DNA from: Lutimonas saemankumensis
GTDB taxonomy: Bacteria > Bacteroidota > Bacteroidia > Flavobacteriales > Flavobacteriaceae
DNA: 64,000 nt
Assembly (NCBI RefSeq): GCF_020171465.1
Contig: NZ_JAIUZR010000006.1
Span: forward strand, 248,001-312,000
Direction of reading: 5' to 3'
How positions within the stretch are numbered: the stretch's first letter is position 1; each line of letters starts with the position of its first letter. The translations under genes were made by a program, and so were the position numbers. Positions 54,457 to 61,329 of the stretch are shown piece by piece. Under the pieces are notes generated by a model. It searched no databases. It had not been told where the DNA came from and saw only the letters and a list, made by a program, of their open reading frames with translations.

Positions 54457-56892
54457 ATGAAATACGGTCATTTTGACGATGCGAACAGAGAATATGTGAT
54501 CACGGATCCTAAAACTCCATATCCGTGGATTAATTATCTTGGAAACGAAGATTTCTTCTCATTGACTTCAAACACTGGTGGAGGTTATACCTTTTACAAG
54601 GATGCAAAATTCAGGAGATTAACGCGTTACAGATATAACAATGTTCCTGTAGACGACGGAGGAAAGTACTTTTATATCAAGGATGGCGATACGGTCTGGT
54701 CCCCTGGCTGGAAACCGGTGAAAACGGAGCTTGATCAGTACGAGTGCCGCCACGGAATGAGTTACACCAAATTCAAAGGGGCTAAAAATGGGGTGACGGC
54801 TGAAGTATTGCAATTCATTCCCCTGGGTTTTTGGGGTGAAATTCAAAAGTTCAGTTTAAAAAATGAAAGTCAGGAAGTAAAAAATTTAAAACTGTTTTCT
54901 TTTATTGAATGGTGCCTTTGGAATGCGGAAGATGACATGACGAATTTTCAGCGAAATTTCAATACGGGTGAAGTTGAAATAGAGGACAGCGTAATTTATC
55001 ATAAGACAGAATTTAAGGAAAGACGTAATCATTATGCCTTTTATTCTGTAAACAGTGATATTCAGGGTTTTGATACGGATCGGGAAACCTTTGTAGGACT
55101 TTACAATGGTTTTGATGCTCCTGATGCCGTTTCAGAAGGAGCTCCAGGAAATTCTGTGGCCCATGGCTGGTCACCCATCGCTTCGCATTACCTGGAAATT
55201 GAATTACAGCCCGGAGAGCAAAGAGACTTCATCTTTATGTTGGGTTATGTGGAAGTTTCAGAAGAAGAAAAATGGGAAGCTAAATCAGTGATCAACAAAC
55301 TTCCCGCCAAGGAAATGATCAAAAAGTTTGATACGGTTGCCAAAGTGGATCAGGCTTATGATGAACTACGAACCTATTGGGATGATCTGTTAAATACCAT
55401 TTCGATTCAGTCAGGGGATGAAAGGCTGGACAGAATGGTAAATATTTGGAACCAGTACCAGTGTATGGTGACCTTTAACATGTCACGTTCGGCTTCATTT
55501 TTTGAATCTGGAATAGGGCGTGGAATGGGATTCAGGGATTCTAATCAGGACCTGATCGGATTTGTACACCAGATACCGGAAAGAGCCCGTGAAAGAATTT
55601 TTGACATTGCCTCGACTCAGTTTGAGGACGGTTCATGTTATCATCAATATCAGCCCCTGACAAAAAAAGGAAATTCAGCTATCGGAGGTGACTTTAACGA
55701 CGATCCTTTGTGGTTGATCCTTTCCACGACGGCCTATATCAAAGAAACCGGAGATTTTTCTCTTTTGGATGAGATGGTGCCATTTGATAATGATGCTTCA
55801 AGGGCTAAACCCCATTTTGATCATTTGACAGCCTCATTTTATCATGTTGTCAATAATTTGGGCCCTCATAAACTGCCTTTGATCGGGAGAGCCGATTGGA
55901 ATGACTGTTTAAACCTGAATTGTTTTTCAAGTGATCCTAATGAATCTTTTCAAACCACAGGAAACAAAAAAGGAGATACAGCAGAATCACTTATGATTGC
56001 AGGGCTATTTGTGGTCTATGGTAAAGAATATGTTGATTTGTGCAGGTATATCGGGAAAAATGAAGAGGCTGATAAAGCGGAAGGACATGTAAATGACATG
56101 ATCGAAGCTGTTAAGCAACATGGATGGGATGGCGACTGGTATCTAAGAGCCTATGATTATTATGGTAAAAAGATCGGGACCAATGAAAACGAGGAAGGAA
56201 AGATCTTTGTGGAATCTCAGGGCTGGTGCTCTATGGCAGAGATCGGAAAGGATGAGGGTATGGTAACCAAGGCATTGGATTCGGTCAAAGAGCATCTGGA
56301 CTGTGAATATGGAGTCGTACTTAACTATCCTGCCTTTACCAAGTATCATATTGAATACGGAGAAATTTCAACCTATCCAGCCGGATACAAGGAAAACGGA
56401 GGGATCTTTTGCCATAATAACCCGTGGATCATGATTGGAGAAACGATGATTGGCCGAGGAGATAATGCTTATGACTACTACACGAAAATTGCACCGGCTT
56501 TTTTAGAGGAAATTTCTGAATTGCATAAGGTTGAGCCTTATGTATACTGTCAGATGATTGCAGGCAAGGAAGCCTTTAAACCCGGAGAGGCCAAAAATTC
56601 ATGGTTGTCGGGAACGGCTTCATGGAACTTTTATGCGATCACGCAGTATATTCTTGGAGTCAGACCTGAATATGACGGTTTGAAAGTAGATCCTTGTATA
56701 CCTAAGAAGTGGGACGGATTCCATATGCAAAGGAAATTCCGGGGAGCCACTTATAATTTAGAAATTAAGAATCCTGATCATGTAAGTAAAGGTGTAAAAG
56801 AGATCCTTGTTAACGGAGAAAAATTAAACTCAACTATAATTCCACTACTTGAGAAAGGTAAGAACCATAAAGTCGAAATAATAATGGGATAA
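54457..56892 (+). CDS. GH94 disaccharide phosphorylase (cellobiose phosphorylase-like)
   Basis: An 811-residue cytoplasmic protein of the length of cellobiose phosphorylases. N-terminal beta-sandwich (about 1-290), helical linker, (alpha/alpha)6 barrel (about 320-735) and C-terminal jelly roll. The blocks [44 protein letters not shown] and [15 protein letters not shown] (catalytic Asp483) are those of cellobiose phosphorylase; [17 protein letters not shown] and [12 protein letters not shown] also fit. It converts cellobiose (or laminaribiose) and phosphate to glucose 1-phosphate and glucose. Its motifs favour cellobiose, while the locus suggests beta-1,3 linkages. Confidence 0.92.
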   Translation: MKYGHFDDANREYVITDPKTPYPWINYLGNEDFFSLTSNTGGGYTFYKDAKFRRLTRYRYNNVPVDDGGKYFYIKDGDTVWSPGWKPVKTELDQYECRHGMSYTKFKGAKNGVTAEVLQFIPLGFWGEIQKFSLKNESQEVKNLKLFSFIEWCLWNAEDDMTNFQRNFNTGEVEIEDSVIYHKTEFKERRNHYAFYSVNSDIQGFDTDRETFVGLYNGFDAPDAVSEGAPGNSVAHGWSPIASHYLEIELQPGEQRDFIFMLGYVEVSEEEKWEAKSVINKLPAKEMIKKFDTVAKVDQAYDELRTYWDDLLNTISIQSGDERLDRMVNIWNQYQCMVTFNMSRSASFFESGIGRGMGFRDSNQDLIGFVHQIPERARERIFDIASTQFEDGSCYHQYQPLTKKGNSAIGGDFNDDPLWLILSTTAYIKETGDFSLLDEMVPFDNDASRAKPHFDHLTASFYHVVNNLGPHKLPLIGRADWNDCLNLNCFSSDPNESFQTTGNKKGDTAESLMIAGLFVVYGKEYVDLCRYIGKNEEADKAEGHVNDMIEAVKQHGWDGDWYLRAYDYYGKKIGTNENEEGKIFVESQGWCSMAEIGKDEGMVTKALDSVKEHLDCEYGVVLNYPAFTKYHIEYGEISTYPAGYKENGGIFCHNNPWIMIGETMIGRGDNAYDYYTKIAPAFLEEISELHKVEPYVYCQMIAGKEAFKPGEAKNSWLSGTASWNFYAITQYILGVRPEYDGLKVDPCIPKKWDGFHMQRKFRGATYNLEIKNPDHVSKGVKEILVNGEKLNSTIIPLLEKGKNHKVEIIMG

Positions 56893-56915
56893 AGGGCTTT
56901 TGTTTTTACTGAAAG

Positions 56916-56947
56916 AAACTCCCAATGGTCCTGGCCACTGGGAGTTT
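56916..56947. terminator. Bidirectional terminator between GH94 and araC-family genes
   Basis: A 13-base-pair stem with one mismatch (56916-56928 and 56935-56947) and a six-base loop. A-rich and T-rich flanks on the two sides allow it to serve both convergent genes; it starts 23 bases after the GH94 stop and ends just before the AraC stop. Confidence 0.85.
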
Positions 56948-56949
56948 TC

Positions 56950-57822
56950 TTATAATACTCTTTGCATACCTACGAATTCCTTTCTAAATTCACTTGGAGT
57001 ACAGTCTTTGGACTTCTTAAAGATTCGGTTAAAATTGGCAATATTATTAAAACCACACTGAAAACTGATTTCTCCTATACTTTTTTCTGATTCAATAAGC
57101 CATCGACTGGCATAGCTGATTCGTGTATCGTTCACATAGTTTATAAAAGTTTTACCCGTCCTCTTTTTAATGAACCTGTTAAAGGAGACAGGGCTCATAT
57201 TTACCAGTTGTGAAATCTCATTCAATCCTATTTTTCGATGATAATTTTCCTGGATATATTCATAAACTTTTTTGATCCTTTCACTGTTCTGAAAATCATT
57301 CATCTCTGAAAATTGTGTCGACAGGAGAGTTTGATCTTCCGACAAGGCGAGATCATTCAGTATAGAAATGAATTCCAGAAAATACTGAATACCATGCAAT
57401 TTAGAAAGCACCATCAACCGCGGCATGATCTCGGCGGTGGTTTCCTGAGAAAATAGGATACCATGTTTGGATCTGTTGAACATTTCCCTGATACTTTTAA
57501 AAATCCGCCTTGAAAGCATTTTATCATTGAGCAGGTCCTGTTGAATGTGAACAGTGATCTCGTAAATTTCCTTGCAGGTACACTGATTCAATTCCCAGCC
57601 ATGGATAAGATTAGGGCCTACAAGAACAAGTTCCATATCGTCAATTACGCTGGTATGATCACCCACGATCCTGCGAACTCCTTTGCCCTTGTAGATAAAA
57701 TTCAATTCAAATTCAGGATGAAAATGTATTGGAAAATCAAAGTCATCTTTTACTCTTTCATATACTAAAAAACTATCTTCCGGGCTTAATTGTGTTATTT
57801 CTCTGTGTACGCGATTCCTCAT
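56950..57822 (-). CDS. AraC-family transcription regulator with cupin sensor domain
   Basis: A 290-residue regulator. An N-terminal cupin (about 15-100; DFPIHFHPEFELNFIYKGKG, LVGPNLIHGWE) is followed by a linker and two helix-turn-helix motifs (about 185-285; IGLNEISQLVNMSPVSFNRFIKKRTGKTF and IGEISFQCGFNNIANFNRIFKKSKDCTPSEFRKEF). It likely responds to an imported sugar and activates the GPH-GH94 operon, whose promoter shares a 17-base box with the region upstream of this gene. It also has three 11-base direct repeats close to its own start. Confidence 0.92.
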   Translation of the reverse strand: MRNRVHREITQLSPEDSFLVYERVKDDFDFPIHFHPEFELNFIYKGKGVRRIVGDHTSVIDDMELVLVGPNLIHGWELNQCTCKEIYEITVHIQQDLLNDKMLSRRIFKSIREMFNRSKHGILFSQETTAEIMPRLMVLSKLHGIQYFLEFISILNDLALSEDQTLLSTQFSEMNDFQNSERIKKVYEYIQENYHRKIGLNEISQLVNMSPVSFNRFIKKRTGKTFINYVNDTRISYASRWLIESEKSIGEISFQCGFNNIANFNRIFKKSKDCTPSEFRKEFVGMQRVL

Positions 57823-57843
57823 GGTTCATCTAAACTGCTGAAA

Positions 57844-57876
57844 GATCAATAAATGATCAATAAATGATCAAAAATT
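57844..57876 (-). promoter_or_regulatory. Three 11-base direct repeats upstream of the AraC-family gene
   Basis: GATCAATAAAT (57844-57854), an identical copy (57855-57865) and GATCAAAAATT (57866-57876) run head to tail, 22-54 bases before the start codon at 57822. An 11-base period keeps the units on one face of the helix. The next 11 bases (GACAAAATAAT) open the shared box and look like a fourth, degenerate unit. Likely autoregulation site, by inference. Confidence 0.55.
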
Positions 57877-57893
57877 GACAAAATAATATTAAT
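57877..57893 (+). promoter_or_regulatory. Second copy of the shared 17-base box
   Basis: GACAAAATAATATTAAT, matching the box at 52752 at 16 of 17 positions. On the plus strand it is followed by TTTCTTG, 18 bases, then TAATTTTT, a promoter-like array that points to the GH3 remnant starting at 57962. It also lies 55-71 bases upstream of the AraC start on the other strand. Confidence 0.55.
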
Positions 57894-57961
57894 GTTTCTT
57901 GCGGGCTCCAAATATATTGTAATTTTTTTAAATTTAGATGTTTTGAGAAACTTTGATTCTT

Positions 57962-58380
57962 ATGAAGTTGCTAAGTAGATCATTACCAGTTTCATACCGT
58001 TTTTGTTTTAATATTCATTTTGCGTGCAACGGGAGAATTGTATGCAAAGGATCAAAATTCTTCTGAAGAAAAAGTGATAAAATCCGATCAGTCCAATCGG
58101 ACCGATATTGAGTAAAATATCGATAGTTTTTTGTCGCTTTTTACCTAAAATAAAAGGTAGTTGTGTATTATTAGCGGTCAAAGAATTAAAGGCCCTTAAA
58201 ACATTCAGGCTATAACCCGGAGATCAAACCCAGTTAAATGTAGATATATCTGTTCAGGATCTGGCTTTTTAAGATGAATCAATTTCCGACAGGATCATTG
58301 AGCCTGGAGGCTATTCTCTTTACATTGGAAATGCCTCAGATAAGATTTATAAAAAAATCAAAATTAGGATTGCTAATTGA
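57962..58380 (+). pseudogene. Decayed GH3 beta-glucosidase (start and end only)
   Basis: Fragments of an exported GH3 enzyme in several frames. ATG at 57962, then (after a shift) a signal peptide HTVFVLIFIL...ELYAKDQ, then after a stop NIDSFLSLFT, another two stops, and LC, which match the GH3 opening IDSLLS-LTLEEKVALC. From 58177 in another frame come VKELKALKTFRL, stop, PGDQTQLNVDISVQDLAF, stop, DESISDRI and EPGGYSLYIGNASDKIYK, ending at TGA 58378-58380. That is the C-terminal fibronectin III-like domain of GH3. About 600 central codons are gone. It was divergent from the AraC gene. It overlaps the DUF2807 gene end by eight bases. Confidence 0.82.
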
Positions 58381-59125
58381 TTTGATGGATCGTAGCCTCT
58401 CCCAGGACAAGCCCTCTGTTGACCATCGGACTTCCTTTGTAATGAATGGAGGCCTCTCCATAGGCCGTAACTTTTAATTCGTCTGATACCTTGAGTTTGA
58501 TCTTACCTTCTCCGTAAGCGGTTACTTTGGCGGTTGTATTCTGCACCCCAAAGGTATTAACTTCTCCCTCACCGTATGAAATGACCTTTTGTCTTTTTGC
58601 ATTTCCTTCTTTTATTTCAAGATAGGCTTCTCCGTACATGGTAGCGTATAATTCATCGACATCTATTTCATTGAGATATACCTCACCTTCTCCGTAAATT
58701 TTCAGCGTAAGTTTGGAGGTTTTCACCGGACTGATGACTTTATGTATTTCTTCACCACGAAGAGATAATTCCACTAATTCCTTATAATAAACCTTAGCAG
58801 TTACTTTGGTTCCCTGATAAATCGCCTGTTTACTTTTGTAGTCATCATTCTTTATTTTTTCAGATTTGGTATATACCTTGGCATCGTCAAGATAAATGTG
58901 CAGGGTACCTCCCTTAACTTCAACATTGAGTTTATCCATGGAAACATCAATATCTTCAATAACTACAGATTCTCTGTCCGACTTTTCAAAAACAACTTCA
59001 ATATGGGGGCTGATGATAACTTCATCGAAGGAATCTACATTGAAGGTTTTTTGCTGACCCAGGATCAAAGGCGTCGCTCCAATTAAAAAAAGAAGTACAA
59101 AAAGTTTAGTGGCTGTTGTTTTCAT
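58373..59125 (-). CDS. DUF2807 (head-GIN-like) exported protein with YGE repeats
   Basis: A 250-residue exported protein when started at the ATG at 59125 (signal peptide ending around ILGQ, residue 23); an in-frame TTG lies five codons earlier. The mature part is a right-handed beta-helix type of the DUF2807 family with a repeated turn every 18-20 residues: YGEGEVYL, YGEAYLEI, YGEGEVNT, YGEGKIKL, YGEASIHY, LGEATIH. Such proteins are anchored or periplasmic with unknown role. Its 3' end overlaps the GH3 remnant. Confidence 0.82.
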   Translation of the reverse strand: MKTTATKLFVLLFLIGATPLILGQQKTFNVDSFDEVIISPHIEVVFEKSDRESVVIEDIDVSMDKLNVEVKGGTLHIYLDDAKVYTKSEKIKNDDYKSKQAIYQGTKVTAKVYYKELVELSLRGEEIHKVISPVKTSKLTLKIYGEGEVYLNEIDVDELYATMYGEAYLEIKEGNAKRQKVISYGEGEVNTFGVQNTTAKVTAYGEGKIKLKVSDELKVTAYGEASIHYKGSPMVNRGLVLGEATIHQIN

Positions 59126-59225
59126 AAGGCTAAGTTTCAAATAAATTTCCCGGTAAAGTATTGACCGGGTTCATATATATAGATTTCACTTTCCGGCAAT
59201 TGTTACAGTTTGAATGAAAAAACTG

Positions 59226-60923
59226 TTATTTCTTAGTCATGGACTGAACTCCCTTCCAGTCTTCATCTATTTCTTCAGTAATCAGATGTGCGGCCCTGTT
59301 GAGGAATAATTTTGCTGTCAGATCTTTTTTATTCTGTTTGAATACCTTTTGAAAGGTAACAGCTGCCATGGCAAATTCCCTCTTGAAATAAAGTCTCATG
59401 CCCTCGTCGAAAGTTTCTAGGGTTTTTGATTTGTGTTCAAACAGGGAGTTTTGGTCACCGTTAATGCATTCGTATAATTTGATCGGTTTTTGTTTTCCGA
59501 TTACCTGTACGGGTCCAAGGTAGCGAAAAACAAATTCTTTAGGATTTGACAAATTCTTCAAACACTTTTCTGTCATCAGTATCGAGGTTGAAAAGTGCTT
59601 TGATAGCCCTTCAATTCTCGAGGCTGTATTGACTGTGTCTGAAATGATGGCTGCATCAAGCCTTTCCACGTCCCCTGTAATTCCCATGATCAGGTTACCA
59701 TTCTGCATTCCGATGCCAACTTTAACCGGTGCCCTTTCCTTCTGTTTTCTGATCTTATTGTAGTCTTCCAGAGATTTATGCATTTCAACTGAAGCTCGCA
59801 GCGCATCCTGAGATCCGTCCGGGAACAGCGCCATAAAACCATCTCCGAGATACTGCATGATGAATCCGTTGTTTTGGCGAATGATAGGCCCCATCCGTTT
59901 GTTAAAGGCATTGATGAACAAAAAATTATCCTTGGGGCTTAGATTCTCTGAAATACTTGTAAATTCCCTGATATCAACAAACATCACAGTTACTTCCTTT
60001 TCCGTGAGGTCTCCCAAGGCTACCTCTGTCAACCTGTTCTTCCCCAGTGATTTGATAAATTCTGTTGGAACAAATTTTTGACTCACGTTGTGGATTCTTT
60101 TGATGGCATCCTCTCTTTCCTGGGCTTCTCGCAATCCTTTTTGATACAAGTGGGCGCTTTCAATGGCAACTGCGGACTGAGAAGCAATGGTGGTCAATAA
60201 TTTCAGGTCAGCGGCCCTGTATTCTTTTTCCTGATCATGCCCCAGAATAACCATGCCCAGGGTTTTGTTTTTAACTTTAAGAGGAGCATACATCATGGCC
60301 CTTAAATGTCTTAAAGCCGGGTTTGTCTGGATGATGTCTTTGCTTACAATGGATGAGGTTCCTTTTTTTATAAGATCTTTTAGTCTGTGATTTTGTTCCT
60401 GAATGTTTTTCTCTCTATTCGGATCCTTTCCAAATGCAGACAGTATATCAACATGATCTGATTCCTGATTATGTAGAAGAAATAACCCATGTGAAGTATC
60501 GAGGATCTGGGAGGCTTCTGAAAGGGCCATTTCAGCTATGGATTTTTCCTCGATGATTTCAGAAAGTTTCTCACTAAAGTCATAAATCATATTTATTTCC
60601 CTGTAAAGTCCCAAAACCTCGTTGCCAATATTTTTCTTTTCAAGCTCCTTGTTGACCAGGGAAACAATGAGTTCAGCTATGATCTTTCCTGAGCTTTTAT
60701 CTGAATAAAGCGTCCCAAAATGAATGTTTTTATGGATCAGTTCAGACTTATTTGATAAATTACCATTCTTGCCCCAAAGGATAGATTTTCTATGATCTTC
60801 AAGGGAGAATTCAAGATTCAATTCGTCCGAAAGAGAGACTAGAAGTTCTCTTATTTTTTCATCTTTTAGCAGATGCCTGAGCGCTCTGGTTTTATTTCTT
60901 ATTTTTTTTTCGGGGCTGGTCAT
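59226..60923 (-). CDS. GAF-domain class III nucleotide cyclase
   Basis: A 565-residue cytoplasmic protein. An N-terminal helical region (about 1-110), a GAF domain (about 115-260), a short coiled-coil linker, a class III cyclase domain (about 307-460) and a helical tail. Metal-binding Asp317 (FVDIREFT) and Asp361 (YLGDGFMALF) and the transition-state Asn432/Arg436 (VNTASR) are present. The purine-specifying Lys position is Gln357, while the partner Asp429 is kept, so ATP preference is uncertain. The gene starts one base after the response-regulator stop, so the three signalling genes form one operon. Confidence 0.9.
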   Translation of the reverse strand: MTSPEKKIRNKTRALRHLLKDEKIRELLVSLSDELNLEFSLEDHRKSILWGKNGNLSNKSELIHKNIHFGTLYSDKSSGKIIAELIVSLVNKELEKKNIGNEVLGLYREINMIYDFSEKLSEIIEEKSIAEMALSEASQILDTSHGLFLLHNQESDHVDILSAFGKDPNREKNIQEQNHRLKDLIKKGTSSIVSKDIIQTNPALRHLRAMMYAPLKVKNKTLGMVILGHDQEKEYRAADLKLLTTIASQSAVAIESAHLYQKGLREAQEREDAIKRIHNVSQKFVPTEFIKSLGKNRLTEVALGDLTEKEVTVMFVDIREFTSISENLSPKDNFLFINAFNKRMGPIIRQNNGFIMQYLGDGFMALFPDGSQDALRASVEMHKSLEDYNKIRKQKERAPVKVGIGMQNGNLIMGITGDVERLDAAIISDTVNTASRIEGLSKHFSTSILMTEKCLKNLSNPKEFVFRYLGPVQVIGKQKPIKLYECINGDQNSLFEHKSKTLETFDEGMRLYFKREFAMAAVTFQKVFKQNKKDLTAKLFLNRAAHLITEEIDEDWKGVQSMTKK

Positions 60924-60924
60924 T

Positions 60925-61302
60925 TTATCGATTCAGAACTTCTTCGGCAACAGATAACATTTCGTCAGGGTCGAAAGGTTTTGTCATATATCGGTCAGCT
61001 CCCATTTCAAGCCCTTTCTGCCTGTCAACTTCCTGTCCTTTTGCCGTCAGCAGAATGATATAAACATGAGATAGGTTCAGTTCTTTTTTAACCTTATAAC
61101 AGACTTCCATACCATTCATTTTTGGCATCATGACATCAAGGAAAACCAGATTAGGTTCTTCTTTTTGGATCAATTCAAGTGCCTGTTCACCATTTTCGGC
61201 AAATAAAAGTTCTACTCCGTCATCTTCAAGATCTTCAAGGGTTTGTTCGATGAGCATCCTGATATGCGATTCATCATCAACAATTAATAATTTCTGTTCC
61301 AT
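60925..61302 (-). CDS. Single-domain response regulator
   Basis: A 125-residue stand-alone receiver domain of the CheY/Spo0F type. Acidic pocket DDE at residues 9-11, phospho-acceptor Asp in FLDVMMPKMNG (about residue 55), the switch Thr in LLTAKG and Lys in MTKPF are all present. No output domain. It probably relays phosphate or signal from the hybrid kinase encoded upstream to the cyclase encoded one base downstream. Confidence 0.93.
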   Translation of the reverse strand: MEQKLLIVDDESHIRMLIEQTLEDLEDDGVELLFAENGEQALELIQKEEPNLVFLDVMMPKMNGMEVCYKVKKELNLSHVYIILLTAKGQEVDRQKGLEMGADRYMTKPFDPDEMLSVAEEVLNR

Positions 61303-61329
61303 TTTATTTTTTTTCGGTTAAGTTGGATT

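Noticed and set aside
57841-57893. 11-base repeats considered as a short CRISPR or plasmid iteron array
   Set aside because: No spacers, no cas or rep genes nearby; the position next to a regulator start fits operator repeats.
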